From NCBI RefSeq assembly GCF_030269925.1, contig NC_085127.1:8501501-8565500 (forward strand): a DNA stretch of 64,000 nucleotides, read 5' to 3'. Each line of letters begins with the position of its first letter. Position 1 is the stretch's first letter. Below, piece after piece: positions 35,171 to 49,324 of the stretch. Made by a program: the position numbers and the translations under genes. This DNA comes from Bombyx mori. Its lineage: Eukaryota; Arthropoda; Insecta; Lepidoptera; Bombycidae. Below the pieces are notes generated by a model. That model was given only the letters and a program-made list of their open reading frames with translations, had not been told where the DNA came from and did no database searches.

Positions 35171-38105
35171 AGATATAAATAGCATTTAACAAAAAATAAA
35201 AATCAAAACAAAAACGTCACGTCAAATCATATCACACTACATCAATTAGTCTCAATTAATTTCATATCGAAGGTTGTCCGCAGGGCCATTTAACATATGA
35301 ATGACTGACTGAATTAAAAAAAAACACATCTGATAACTCAGCTGTGAAATAATTTATTTCAAAATAACTAGTTCTCACACAATCATAAGCCGTTTATGGT
35401 AATCACTCGAAGATATTCATTTTGTTGTTCGTAAAATGTTTGGATTTTATATATTCGGTTTATTGCTGTTTTTATATCACGTTTTTATTTTAATTCTTAT
35501 TCTGTAGACTACTAGGTCTGTGTATGTTTATTTGTATCATAGAATTATGTTGTATTTTATGTAACATACAATTGAATTAAAACATTTTATACTAAAAATA
35601 CGAATGTAAAAATATTTATTAATTATTGTTATTTATCACACACCTAACTATCAATTTATTCAGATCTTTAGCGTTCGCATGCATTTTGTCAACATTTAAG
35701 AATGTCAGAAAAAGAATCAGATTCTGAAAATCAAATATTTTTCTCGAGAAATCTGACTGCCTCAGAAAATAAAACCAGGACTGCGTTGTGCAGTACACAA
35801 ACTCACACCGAATATTAAAAGTGTTATTACAAACTTTTTTAAAGTTTCTTACGCATTAAAAAAAAAGATTTAAACTATTTAATTATGAAATCTAAAACAT
35901 AATTAATAAAAATTACTCACCACCAACAAGAAAATATTGCGTTGTTATGAAATATGTAAAGAACTAAATTAGAAAGAATTAAATTTTCACGAAATCCGTT
36001 CAATGATCTCAAACCTAATATAATATTATAGTGTACGATGTACACGACCGTTGTCTCAGATTGCTATCACTATAATATCTCCGCAGAACCATGGGTTACA
36101 TAACTATTCATAATTAGATACGTATTATCTCTAAAGCCCTCTCAAACATTATCGTGTATTTCATATTTTATTGTGTTTTAGATCGCTGCGAATGAATTAT
36201 TATGAATTATTAATCATATTTAACAAATTATGTTGTGACATTAAATAAAAATAGTACTATTCAATTAATTACAATTTTTTTATTAATTACATTATTTCTA
36301 TAAATATAGCCGTGTAAAATAATAAATATTGAATTTTCTATTCCCGGATCAACATGTAAGCTATTAAAGTTCGAAGTCTCAGATTAAATTACGAAATAGA
36401 ATTGTTATTTGCTTTGTGTAGCTTAATTATGTTGTCTGGAAATGTGATCAATAACGTTAGAATATAATAAAACATGTAAATATAACTGGTTTGTTGATTA
36501 CAGTTTTTATTTTTTTTAATTACGATAATTTCTCGCTGACTCTCGTACAACATTTATTAAGATTATAAATCATGCTGTTTTAATTCACTCTATTAATAGC
36601 AAAAATAATTGTTTTAAATAAAATCGTTGAAATATTTATAGTAAAGACAGTGGACACAGCGCTGCAGTGCCAGATATTACTTTACTGGACATAAAAACTT
36701 GATACATTAACTCTTGAATAGTCGACTGCACTTTATAAGGCGACGCTTTCTTCATATGAATCTGTATAAAACAAGAATGATTGACAGGCTTTGGCGAATA
36801 AACCATAAATAAATAAACTTGAATGCAGAGTGTTACCCACATAATATATAACCTAAATGTTCAGAATATCAGAGAGCGAACCATAATCTGGAACCAGTAT
36901 TCGATGAGATAAGAAGTTTAGCGTAAAATGTCTTTGTAAAAGTGTGGAATGCATTCCGGGAATTAGGATGATGGAAGGACGATGGTGGAGCCCACGTGCC
37001 TTGAGATAAGACAGGCGCCAGCTTCTGGCCACCTGTCTAGGGTTGACCCTTATTTTAGTTATTTTCTTTACCATTCATAGATTATTTTAAAATTATATGA
37101 AAATCCCTTTGTGTGGGACTCTTATTAAGTACTGTTTTCTAAATTAATGCTGGGAAGCAAATTTTCAATGTAATTGTCGTCATGCTTACTGACTGCCAAT
37201 TTTGAGCACTTGTGAGCATATTCAACGTTAAACATAGCTGTAGTACCCTGGGTTACGCTGGCAACGAAAGAATTGACGCTAACAAAAGAAACAGTAGATT
37301 AAACAAAAAACAGGCTATGTGCCATAATTTTAAATATAATAGATACACTATATCAATAACATCTTATTATAATTATTTATGCATAAATATGCGTTTATTA
37401 TTAAGACTGGATCATTTGTCAGCCCTAAGTGAGTCCATTATACGTTATCGTAGGGTTTTTGTTGCACCGCGTGGCCCCACTGACGAGAGAACGAAAGTAT
37501 GGCGCCACGATTGTTTAAAAAAATACTGCTTGTCGAGACGTAAACGGACTACAAAACGGACTCGTATTGATTTAGTATTAAGTAAACAATGTTTCTTCGT
37601 ATGCATAAATTAAAAATGTTTCATTAAAATTCAATATATACGCGCGTAACGATAAAGCGTTAGTATACTTTCATGCTTATTGAATGAAATAAAATATCGT
37701 TTGTCTTGGTTAAGAATTTGTCTCTTTGACAGTTTCACTTTCGAGCCAGCGTTTTACTACAAATCTTAGCGAATTTACTAGGTACCTTACAAACAAACAA
37801 ATTATTTTACAAAAACTTTAGATCATTACTTTTTGCGCAGAGTTCTTATTCGATGTCTGATAAAAAAAAAAAGCTTATTATTTAATGTTTGTTTTTTATG
37901 TAATACCGCTTGCAATTGCAATTACTGCAGTTATTTTCGTACATTAATTAGCTGTTTTAATAATTTGTTTTTAACATTGCTGATTTAACGCTGTGTTTCA
38001 TTTGATTTTAAGCGATTTTACAGACCCCGCCCTTATGTTTCAGTCATTGCGATCAATTTAACGTCTTTAACTTCCTAAAGGAGAATTTATATATATTTTT
38101 TTACA

Positions 38106-38343
38106 ATTTTTTTTTTGTTGCTTGAATGTGTGGACGGGCTCACAGCCCACCTGGTGTTAAGTGGTTACTGGAGCCCATAAACATCTACAACGTAAATACG
38201 CCACCCACCTTGAGATATAAGTTCTAAGGTCACAGTATAGTTACAACGGCTACCCCACCCTTCAAACCGAAACGCATTACGGCGGAAAAAGGCGGGGTGG
38301 TGGTACCTACCCGTGCGGACTCCCAAGAGGTCCTACCACCAGT
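38106..38343 (-). repeat. Family A retroposon
   Basis: Common form in reverse, poly-T at left, ending GGTCCTACCACCAGTG; a short internal deletion removes the GCTTCACGGC part. Confidence 0.8.
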
Positions 38344-39749
38344 GAAAATATTACCCGATTAGCTTCACAAACATGACGATAATTTGTAAGCATGTATCAT
38401 TTACATTAGCCGCGTGCCGGACCAGCACCTGTATCACAAGCGTCGCAACGATATGTCGCGCGATCTCTAACTTACACTTGTTCAAATCTTTGCCCAAGTC
38501 TCATTGTAATATCGATTGCGTAACAGCGAGGGTAAAAAGGTCGATTTAAATACGTATTTGAGCAAGTGAATTGGATGTTTCAAGTGACTCCGGTAATTCG
38601 TGTTTCATTCATGATTGACATTGTTGAACATTTGTATATGGTTGGCGAATCTTGTGTTGAAATTGACGTTAAACGATTTTATTACACAAAGTACTCGTAA
38701 TTTGACACGCTTTGTTTGATATTAATAATACTTCCCTGTTTGAATCAGTTTAATGGGTTTGCAATTTTGCACGGAACCCTAAATGCTTTTTCTACAATAA
38801 AAGTAACTAACCTAAGACGATCCAGAAGTCGGAGACGAAAACGATGGAGTGACAAGTATCCGAGTGTCTGGACGTAATACTAAGCCAAGCACTTCACTGT
38901 GCCACTAACCGACAAAAGTGGCTACAAATTACAAAAAAAGGTCACAGGCGGGCGCATTACGATGCTCAGCAATGAGCGATCGACTGAAGGAGGAGGAGGA
39001 GGAACCTAAGTTACTCTTAACAATATTAGTTATCTGCCAATTAATGCCCCGTCAAAATCGGTATTAGGGTTTGAGACATCGACTTGAGACATTTGAGACA
39101 TGAGAATCAGTTTTTGGAATTAGCCGGGACAAATACACAGACATACATTTTTTTGTTTAAAACCATCATAACTATATAACTTCATAGTTTTGCAGTAAAA
39201 AGCTTAAATTTTTATTTATTTTAATTACACAGAGACGCTTATTTTTTTTTTAAATTGCATACATTACTAATTTACAATTAACACCTTAAAATTATACTGT
39301 GTTCAAAGTCTGCGGGGTATGTATGTACATATTTAAATCAATATACATAATTACTTTTCAGCATTACTTTCTTATTAATATACGTATTATTCAGACGTCT
39401 ACACGTCGCCTAACAACTAAACTGTTACTATCGCACTAAAAAATAAATAAATATAGCAATCTTTACAACTCTGATTTCCAGCTAAAAAGTTGTACCACAG
39501 TTATCAGTTTGTAGATAATATGTCTGAAAAGATACACTTGTAGCTAATCTAATGCTGACCCGATTTGTACTTAGTCTAATAATGACGTACGACCTAGACT
39601 TCCGAAACGACATCTTGATCAAACACAAAGATAACGTAAATTTAAAACCACCTTATCACTGTAAATACATATATAACTCAGCGAGTTATTATGATGTAAT
39701 GAATAATCTTTTTAAATTTTCCAAAAGTAATTAATTAACTGGCGCCTTA

Positions 39750-40004
39750 ATTTTTTTTAATGCTTAGATGGGTGGATGAGCTCTCACAGCCCACCTGGTG
39801 TTAAGTGGTTACTGGAGCCCATAGACATCTACAACGTAAATGCGCCACCCACCTTGAGATATAAGTTCTAAGATCTCAGTAACTCAGTATAGTTACAACG
39901 GCTGCCCCACCCTTCAAACCGAAACGCATTACTCCTTCACGGCAGAAATAGGCAGGGTGGTGGTACCTACCCGCGTGGACTTACAAGAGGTCATACCACC
40001 AGTA
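39750..40004 (-). repeat. Family A retroposon
   Basis: Common form in reverse with a duplicated CAGTAACTCAGTA in the middle; ends CATACCACCAGTAA. Confidence 0.8.
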
Positions 40005-40249
40005 AATGTGACCTGATTTTTGTTCACGATGTAAATGTCTAATGCGTTTTTTAAATGCGTTTATACATCGACAGGCGAACATACTGCGCTGACGGTGAAT
40101 AGTCATGGTCACTCATGAACGCAAGGGGTACAAGCCGCCACTGTCTAACCGACACATACTTTTACATTGAATGTAACTGCTACCGGCACATACCCGATCC
40201 TGTAGATCGAATGGTAAACAGTCGACGTCGCCCAAAACACGTCATTACG

Positions 40250-40529
40250 TATCCTACCGATCCATTAACGGTGCTTTTAGATACAACAACCCGTCGCTTG
40301 CGACGAAGGGCTCGACGAGCGAATTAACCCATAGACTCAGCCCACTGAGTTTCTCACCGGACCCTCTCAGTGGGTCGAGTTTCCGATCCGGTGGTAGATT
40401 CTGCGAAGCACTGCTCTTGCTAGGGTCAGTGCTAGCATCACTCCGGTTTGAGCCCCGTGAGCTCACCTGCTAGTTAAGGTTACGCTGCAATAGCCTCTCA
40501 AGGCTATCAGCTTAGGTAGGAAAAAAAAA
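40250..40529 (+). repeat. Family C retroposon (longest copy)
   Basis: From about CTACCGATCCATTAACGGTG through CTCAGTGGGTCGAGTTTCCG and CACTGCTCTTGCTAGGGTCA to AGGTAGGAAAAAAAAA. The A tail marks the 3' end. The 70-codon ORFs over it look incidental. Probably the 3' untranslated end of a non-LTR element. Confidence 0.75.
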
Positions 40530-40747
40530 GCTACCGAAATATTTCGAAAATGTAGAATCAGCCGCTAGTTCTTAAAAGGTTTCCTTCGTTGATTCTCTTC
40601 AGCTAGTAGCAATTTTAAATCTATATTTACCTAACACAGGTTTCTGTTTTATTGGTCATTCAACAAATAAAAAAAATAAAAAAACTGTAACCAGAGCTAA
40701 TGAATTGAATATGTGAATACGTGGGTCTAATCAATCTATGTGTATTT

Positions 40748-40835
40748 TTATTTTATTGCATCGATGTGTGAACGAGCTCACCTGGGTTACTGGAGCCCAT
40801 AGACATCAAAACGTGAATGCCGGCACCCACCATTA
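40748..40835 (-). repeat. Family A fragment
   Basis: Only the 3' end: TTTATTGCATCGATGTG and GGTTACTGGAGCCCATAGAC, then GGCACCCACC, with a deletion. Confidence 0.6.
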
Positions 40836-41989
40836 GACTTGAAATCTATATCACAATTGTATAGTAATTACGCAAATATAATACAATTTTTATAAGTGTG
40901 ATATTTATTATATAATGTTACCCGTATAATTTCCTTCATCGTGGAAGTTATTCGTGAAAATGAGTTAGGTAATTTTTCATTACAAAAAAATTATACCTAC
41001 CTATGGGATTTGAACACCAACATAGTCGAATCGTCCTGGTATTTCCTGAACAAAATCTTGGTATTTTAGGCGTATTAGCATTGCAGCCACCACGGCTTCA
41101 AAATTTTCAAATTAAGCATTCAGTCCATTTTTAATGGCATCGAAAGTCTACTATAGTTTGTATTTAACTGTTCGTTATAGTTTTCTGTAATAGATTTAGC
41201 ATAGATTTAGTATATTTGTGTCATACCTACTGAGTCCAAGACTTGCACGTATGTTGAACAAGTAATACGTGAGCAGTTGAGATAATGTCTAGCTCATCTC
41301 GTTCAGAGATAATCCGGGGATCTTAAATGTTACAATTAAGTAAATAACCAGATTACTTTGTTTTAGGTTAGATAAACGTATTTCGAGAGCAAATAACTTT
41401 CATATTCTTGGAGAAATTGCGATTATTCTTCGTTTACCTAAGTTACATTTTTTACTAATGATTTAAATAAATAAAAATACTATGTATATTTCCATATAAT
41501 GTTTATACTACTTGTGACCTAAGAAGGGTTAATGTCAGGCAAGTGGCCGGTTGTAAAGTAGACGATATGCTGTGTCCACCCCACCTAATATGGGATAAGA
41601 GAAAAAAGAAGAAGATACTATATCCATACAAATAGTATGATACGAAATTAGCTCTGTCTATCTGTTGCGTTTATACGTCAAAACCTATTTTATCGAAATT
41701 CGGTATTAAAAATTATTTAGCTCCAGGAAAGAATTAATGATGCCTTTCATCTCACTGCAGAGCACAGGTCTCTGCCCACGCCACATAAAGTGTAGTCCAC
41801 GAGGTTGAAACTGTGGGCGAAAAAATAAATGCGTTCAAACGTAAGTATGCCTATTGTTTTTTAAGTATATGTTCATAATATGTGACCGAAATGTGAAGTC
41901 TCAATTGTATTTTACAATTCTGTAAGAGTCCGTGGTTAATTTTTGATGAGACGTTCGGTATATTCTTATCGAATCTATCTAGGTTCTCG

Positions 41990-42235
41990 CAATATCGTCG
42001 CAAGTCGTTGTGGTCTAAAGGATAAGACGTTCGGTGCATTCTTATTTTGCGATGCACCGGTATTCGGATCCCGCTGGCAGGTACCAATTTTTCTCTTAGA
42101 GTATACATAAGCAAGCAAGTATGTATGCTTTAAGATTATTCTAACGAAATATGTACATAACAAACGTTCACGATTGACTTCCACGGTGAAGGAATAACAT
42201 CGTGTAATATAAATAAAAAAACCCGCAAAATTATA
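41990..42235 (+). repeat. tRNA-headed SINE segment
   Basis: GTGGTCTAAAGGATAAGACG and, 30 nt on, GATGCACCGGTATTCGGATC (B-box-like), then GTACCAATTTTTCTC, GTTCACGATTGACTTCCACG and GAATAACATCGTGTAATA. From memory this is the tRNA-derived head that precedes the family A body in long silkworm Bm1-type SINEs. Here the family A body does not follow. Confidence 0.6.
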
Positions 42236-42633
42236 TATTGAAAAATCACCAGTAAACCAATAAATATTGTAAATATATAAATAATAAATGCTATAAAATA
42301 TATAAATGTCGTATGGTTATTTATCAACTAAATGACAAACGATATGAATGACTTTTCAATCACCGAACTCTGAGTATACGAAAATTTTGATAAGATATTT
42401 CGGGAATGTTAATTCGAGTGTGTGGAGTTAGCTTAAAAATGCAATGCTGCCGGCATCCGTCATCGTCTCGCGAGCGGCTTTGTCTTGTCTGTAGGCTGCG
42501 GCCATTGTGGGAACCGGTAGCGCCGGTTGCGACCAGCTCCAATTAATGTATAGCCTTATACATATTACACACCAAGGACCTATACTGCTCGAAATAGCTA
42601 AGTCTTTAGACGAAAATTTGGTGTTTTGTATTT

Positions 42634-42824
42634 CTTTTTTCCTAACTAAGCTGATAGCCTTGAGAGGCTATTTCGGCGTAACCTTAACTAGTAGGTAAGC
42701 TCACGGTGCTCAAACCGGAGTGATGCTAGCACTGACCCTAGCAAGAGCAGTGCTTCGCAGAATCTACCACCGGATCGGAAACGCGACCCACTGAGAAGAT
42801 CCGGCGAGAAACTCAGTGGGCTGC
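42634..42824 (-). repeat. Family C retroposon
   Basis: Reverse of the 40,250 copy; poly-T then CCTAACTAAGCTGATAGCC at left, GAGAAACTCAGTGGGCT at right. Confidence 0.8.
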
Positions 42825-42869
42825 CGAGATAGTCAACGGTACTTTTGAATAAGAAGGTTTTTGAGCGGT

Positions 42870-43010
42870 GACGCAATTTTTTTTTAATACCTTGCTAGTC
42901 AGATGAGCACACAGGCTATTTGATGCCTGATGATTTCTGAGTCACCATCGATCATGGACATAAACACTGCAAGGGATACAGATAAACCTGCATACATGGG
43001 CCCTTTTCTA
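42870..43010 (-). repeat. Degenerate family B fragment
   Basis: TTTTTTTTTAATACCTTGCT, AGATGAGCACACAGGC and ATGGACATAAACACTGCAAG follow family B with many changes. Confidence 0.5.
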
Positions 43011-43117
43011 ATGAAGTGAATGCAGCGCTATGGAATCACATGAAGAGGATGTTACTTCAGAGTCGCATGGTATGTATATATAAAAAGGCATATATTATCT
43101 AGAAATTGTCATAGAGA

Positions 43118-43309
43118 CAGCCCACTATGTTTCTCGCTGGATCTTCTCAGTGGGTCGCGTTTTCGATCCGTTGGTAGATTCTACGAAACACTGCTCTTAC
43201 CAGGGCCAGTGTTAGCAACACTTCCGGTTTGAGCCCCGAGAGCTTACCTACACGTTAGCATCTGAAGCTGAAATAGTCTCACAAGGCTATCAGCATAGGT
43301 AGGAAAAAA
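43118..43309 (+). repeat. Family C retroposon
   Basis: CAGCCCACTATGTTTCTCGC to CATAGGTAGGAAAAAAA. It lies 290 bp from, and inverted to, the copy at 42,634. Confidence 0.8.
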
Positions 43310-44001
43310 ATTATAAATGTTTCCTGGATACGTGGTGTGGATAAAAGCAACGATTCCAGTACGTCTGAACTCTGCAATAAAAATACATGGAAAAAGATCT
43401 GAAGTGACAGAAAAAAAAATTGGAATAGATTAGTAAGATTCCTGACTTAAAAATAAATCGTGTGATCATTAGTTTCTATCAAAGCAAGCCTAGAGACCAT
43501 AAACGTCAAGCATAAAACGTTATTCTCATATTCGTAATTCTACGAAATCTATAAATGTTTATTTTACGTAACACGAAATTGTCAAGTAAGCACGGTAGCT
43601 GCATAACTATTCTAGCCTCGGTGGGGAACAGAATCGAATTCTTTAACTGCTATTTCAGTTAGACAACTGTTTCACTCATCGGCTTCCAAGTTAATTTCCA
43701 AATAATTGTTAACCGTCTGTTCACTTGTTGCATAATCTACAAATATAATATTAATAATTACTTTATTTAAATAATTATTCGTGTCATTTTATAATGATAT
43801 ATGGCTTCGGAATGCACAACTTCTGCTATTAAAAATAAACTTATGGTTGTAGCTCAAGTATCAAACGTCTTGTTTTAGAATCGATAATGTCTATCAAGTG
43901 TTTAAAAATCATTTTCAATTTTTGAAACCAAGTTGTTATAACAATAAAAAATTAACGAATTTTTTGCTTAGAAGTTTCTTTATATGTATTTGCTTAGTTT
44001 A

Positions 44002-44278
44002 TCTATATATATAAATATGAATTTCTGTTCGTTAGTCTCGCTAAAACTCGAGAATGGGTGGACCGATTTGGCTAATTTTGGTCTTGAATCATTTGTGGAA
44101 GTCCAGAGAAGGTTTAAAAGGTAGACAAATATGAAAATATTCGAAAATATATAAAAAATTACAATTTTGTTTTTCCTTTCCGACGGATTCCTTTTGTTTG
44201 TTTTAAGTTTATTTTATACAAAAGTTTAGGTCTTTTAATTATCGATTGAGGCACTACGAAGTCTGCCGGGTCAGCTAG
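44002..44278 (+). mobile_element. Small non-autonomous Helitron, copy E2
   Basis: 277 bp starting TCTATATATATAAATATG after a host A and ending GTCTGCCGGGTCAGCTAG before a host T. It matches the minus-strand copy at 25,363-25,580 over both ends and the GTCTCGCTAAAACTCGAGAA block. It is non-coding. Confidence 0.8.
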
Positions 44279-44903
44279 TACTTAATAAATTAGTTTATTT
44301 CATTTGTACATACCGGTCTTGTTACGTTAATATTATTGGGTGGAATAGCTGCTTGTACCAAGAAACACCGCCTCCAAAATATTCCTGGTATCTCTCTATC
44401 TTGGGCATGTCTAGTTTCCTAAGATTTACACGATGTCACCTCCTCCATAGTTTAAGTAATCTGACATTTCTTATTTTTATACAGTGGGTACCAATTCGTT
44501 AACGGCTTTTCATTAAATCCTCTGGATGCGGCTGGATCATTTCCATTTGAGAGTCAGAATTTGTTTGACTAAATGCGCTGTATGAACAATTGACTTTGAT
44601 TTTTTTCTTGAATTATTAACTCTGTTGCTCAATTTGACATTGAGGTTCATTCTATTTTTCTTCTCATTTCATTTAGGAGTGCAATATTAATACCTGAGCT
44701 AGGAAGATGTTACTTTGTTTTTGGTATAGGCATACCTATAGTAAATATTATCATAGGCCAGTAACCAGTATCATGTGTTATTTATTCTGCTTAAGCAAAA
44801 TTCTTCGATTAAATAATATCTATATATGACCAAAATAGGAGTTATTTCTTATTTAGAACATTCAGAGACTCATGGTACTGGTACTCATGGTACATGGTAC
44901 ATT

Positions 44904-44984
44904 AAATGTCTATGGGCTCCAGTAACCACTTAACACCAGGTGGGCTGTGAGCTTGTCCACCTAACTAAGCAATAAATAAATAAA
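44904..44984 (+). repeat. Family A 3' fragment
   Basis: Last ~80 bp only: TGTCTATGGGCTCCAGTAAC to CTAAGCAATAAATAAATAAA. Confidence 0.75.
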
Positions 44985-45451
44985 TCATGAAATTAAATGT
45001 AAGGTTCATAACCCTTTTGGTTTTCTTGTAAAAATATTGAACCATGAAAATGTATATAAACTTTTGAATAGATACTGATCAATTTTGTACATAACAAAAT
45101 CCGTTGATGATTTATCTGTTAAAGATATGAATCAATCATTACATCCTTCCATCACAACAAGGCTCCCGGGAGTGACAATTCTAGAATGTTCACCCGGAAG
45201 CTGGCAAGAATCCGAAGCATGCGACGGAGGCAGTCTCGGCGAGCTGTTCAGTGTAGTTGTTTTTTTCCGGCCATTGTCTATACGACAGTCCGTCACTTTT
45301 AAAAGCCATTAGCAATGACGGGAACAAATGACGGCTGTCCATCCCACTTTGCGGTATTCAGTTAAAGCAGTTAAAGCGATCGGAACGTTTACGTCGAAGA
45401 TCAAACAAACTATCTTCTGTTTCGTCAGATCTTACATAGTAAATAGGCAAG

Positions 45452-45638
45452 GGCGGATCCAGCTTTGGCGCCAGGAGGGGGTCACATAGTCGTGGGCAAG
45501 TTAAGAACTTATAATTTAATTTTGATAACAATAGATAATAAATAAATCATGATGTTCCTCAATTAGTCCAAGTTAGTTCAAGTCCTGGAACTAGCTCAGG
45601 GGGGGTCATGACTCCCCCCCCCCTGGATCCGCCGTTAT
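45452..45638. mobile_element. MITE-like element with GGCGGATCCAG ends
   Basis: GGCGGATCCAG near 45,454 and its exact reverse complement CTGGATCCGCC near 45,626-45,636 bound about 185 bp. G-runs and C-runs lie inside the termini (GGAGGGGGTCAC; GACTCCCCCCC). It is non-coding and the superfamily is undecided. Confidence 0.5.
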
Positions 45639-45929
45639 AAATAGGTCTGTCCAACTATTAATCAAAAGATGGAGAGTCTGTTTGACTATGAATCATGTTA
45701 CCTAGATCCCGTCAACTATTACTTCTCCATCGTGCTTGCGTTTGGGTTGCTAACGCCTCACTTTACTATTGATTCTCCCCTTTGGTTCTATAATGAGCAC
45801 TAATGGAATGGTGTATTGTACACCATTGTACTCGTTGGGATTGCCGACATCTCTCATATCTGCCGTTAACAGTAAAGCCTATCATGTTGCGAAATGAGGT
45901 CTGTCATTCCAAAGCCTTGATTTCGTGTT

Positions 45930-46025
45930 TTCGTAGGCATACGACCACCGGGTCCATTTGATAGTAAATAGTCACGGACACCAGCAATGCGAGTGGCATA
46001 ATTAAGCTACTGCCTACTGCTGTGG
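45930..46025 (-). repeat. Degenerate family B fragment
   Basis: AGGCATACGACCACCGGGTC, ACACCAGCAATGCGAG and AAGCTACTGCCTACTG follow family B in order. Confidence 0.45.
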
Positions 46026-49000
46026 AATCATTCACGTTAATGCGCCTATGGGTTCCGTTAAAAAATAGTGAGGAGAGAGATCATTCGCAAAAAAATTACT
46101 GAATATTCATTGGTTTAAAGAAAGAGTATGTTAAAGGGATTTCAAACTGAATTTTCATTTCTATTGATAAAAAAAATCATAGTTTTCTTTCGGTTTCCGG
46201 GGAACGGGAAATGACAACAGTCGATTTTTCGAAAACTAAACGTAAAAATTTCCAAGCCTTTAAATAAACGAATGAAAAACACGGCCGCACATTATTATTA
46301 GCCAAACATCAACAAAACGAAAGAAAATTACGTTATCAACGTTCGATATGACGTTGGCGATAAGTCAGTTTCGGGTGTTGAACTTTTAGATCAAGATTTT
46401 AAATCGCCAAGTCTCGACTCTGCAGTGTTTGTCTAGCTAATCTACGGTGCTAATATGCAATCATCGTTCGGATTAAGAATTTATTACTAGCAAATACCGT
46501 TTGTATACATATCTTCTTTGTGTACTTAGACAAGTAGCCAAACTCGCAGATAAATCGGTGTTGAATCGACAATGAATGCTCATAGACACTACTACGAGAA
46601 AGCCGCCGCCAATCACAGCAAACCGTTTCCTATTTATGCAGCAAATTAATATTAATTCGTATTGATTCGGCGAGGATCAGCGTTCTCGTAGTAACATTGA
46701 GATTTAATTTTATTTAATTTTGATCTCATATCTCAAAGTTGATGGATAACTGATGTTTTTTAAGGGGCACCAGTCGTCCTATTGACACCCAAAAATAGTA
46801 CTATCAGATACCTAATTCGACATTTAAATTGTTTTCCAATCCGGCAAGTGGTTATCAATAATATGATTCTCCCTAATATAATTTTCTTATCGTTAACATA
46901 ACGCTACAAGCGAAGAAACTATGTACTTGTAGGTACGCATTTTTATTTATCTGTCTATTTTGTTAATATTTGTCTATAATAGTATAGATAGTAAAGACAA
47001 AATAATTCAAGGCAATTTTCTATACCAAGCTTAAATACTGTCAATAAAAAAGTTTTACAAGAAGAAATAACAAAACAAAAGGGACAATGTAATGCATTAA
47101 AATGAATCTAAATCTTCAGGTGGTTTTGACCACCGGGCACAAGTATTTTTAAAAGGTTCTCTTGCGAGTAATATAGTTGTTATACGTCATGTCACTCGTT
47201 AAATCACCGGTCTCAGATACAATCAGATCTGACAGAGACAAGTGATCACTTTATCACGTCGTTCATTGCTTTATCATGTAATTGGACAGTTTCACATTCA
47301 CTTTAACATAAATAAATGAAAATTGTGCGAATTGCTGTATTATGTAAACTTGGGCGCAGAACCTATGCTTTTAGTGTTGATGGATCTCAAAAAAGTCTTG
47401 TTTACAATAAATAAAAATCGGAATCGCAATATCGGCTCGCGTCTACGTGCACCCGTCATAACATTTTCGCTAACGCTATTATTAGGTTAGTGAGAACGCT
47501 AAATTTAAATAACTCATTATGAAGCACGGGTGTGTGTGTGAAAAAGAGGGGTATGCTGACAGTCTTATTTTGATACATGAATAATTCATATCCATTGTTT
47601 TGGTAGCGGAGGTGTAGCTTAATCATATCTGGGCAGTAGGCCACGTGAATTGAAGAAATCCGCTTGGGAGATATTTAAAAAGATTGGTCTGGGTTTTTTA
47701 CATCAAGTTAATGAATGATAATTGAGTTTTGCAATATTAGTATACCAAAAAAAATTATAATAATACAAAGTCCAATGACAATCAATGTCTTTAAAAGAAA
47801 CATTTAATAGAAAAAAAATACTTGATTATTAAAGCCTGATTTCATTCTAATTTCGTACCTAATACAAATATTACCAAACAGTGTTGTTCTTAATCTTGGC
47901 GGAAGACTTATTGTTTGAAACTATTTCAACCGATCATGAAAGCAAAGGTGATAGATACGTGACTAACACTTTTCGTTAAATCGCAAACATACACAAAGTT
48001 GAATGACTTTTAAATATAGTAAAATAGTCTGCTTATAATGTGAATTGGTTTTCTCAAATGCTACACAAACGAACTAGAGGCGGATGGATGAAACTTGAGT
48101 AGAACAGGCGTTTGATGACATTGGCTGCGATTTCGCTGTTTCTACAGCGGTCTGTCAATTTCGGAGAATAACGTTTTAGGATCGCGTGCGCATTTATGCA
48201 TGTAGCGCGTAGGTTGAGACTTATCGGAACACATATCGTAGAATGTTCTATTGTATTCGATAGCACCGATAAAGATCTTTATTCAGGTCACAATGCAAGG
48301 AAAGGGGAAATTTAATAAAACGTATCCATTCTTCCTTATGGTTTATTTTGAAAATATTTTAGTGCACAGAAATAATGGTATCGCAATGACTTAATTAACT
48401 TGTAACGTGATTGAAATCAGTATCATAGTTGCATTTGTTTATTGGACGCTGTTTTCGAATCATCAATCCACGTGTGAATCTGACGCGGCATCCGATAAAA
48501 CAAATCCTATTAAATTAAAACACGAGGCGCGTGCTTTGATTAAAATTATGTTATTTCTATTAGACATGCGTAAAACACGTCATTTAGTTCCTACTCCCGT
48601 AGACCGGTTTTGTCAGAAAGAATGTTAATAGGACAACAAAATAAATGTAGGTCGCACCGTTGACCCGTACGAGGATCGACTTCGAATTACCCAATACGCG
48701 TTTTAAATAAGTAAAACTCCGAAATTCGCACCCGACTTTGTATGAGACGTACCCCATTACAGACAACATTGAATGCTAGACGAAACGAATGAGTTCAACC
48801 TGCGCTCTCGTAAATTATGTAATTTATTATGTCTGAATAACTAACGTGCCGATATAGGAATTTTATTCAATTAGTAAGTTAGCAGTAAACTAGCTTCTCA
48901 CGTTTGTAAATGGCGAGTTATGTAAATGTGCAAGTAACTTACGGTTCCGAAGGACGTGATTGATTAATATTAAAGGTTTATTTTCCGTGAACTATCATGG

Positions 49001-49080
49001 AACTTATTTGTTTCTTATGAACTTTCATGAATTAAATATGTTGGAAGATTTTTTAAATAAGCATAATAATTAATTAATAA

Positions 49081-49324
49081 TGGTAGGACCTCTTGTGAGT
49101 CCGCACGGGTAGGTACCACCACCTTGTATATTTCTGCCGTGAAGCAGTAATGCGTTTCGGTTTGAAGGGAGGGGCAGCCGTTGTAACTATACTGAGACCT
49201 TAGAACTCATATCTCAAGGTGGGTGGCGATATTTACGTTGTAGATGTCTATGGGCTCCGGTAACCGCTTAACACCAGGCGGGCTGTGAGCTCGTCTACCC
49301 ATTTATGCAATAAATAAATAAAAA
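49081..49324 (+). repeat. Family A retroposon
   Basis: Complete common form, TGGTAGGACCTCTTGTGAGT to GCAATAAATAAATAAAAA. Confidence 0.85.

Noticed and set aside
37212..37613. 133-codon plus-strand ORF, the longest outside mobile elements and exons
   Set aside because: A GNERIDANK stretch hints at an RNase H tail, but no other motif fits, the rest is low complexity and AT-rich, and no splice context is visible.
40115..40327. 70-codon Arg-rich ORF
   Set aside because: Its 3' half lies in the family C repeat and there is no recognisable domain.
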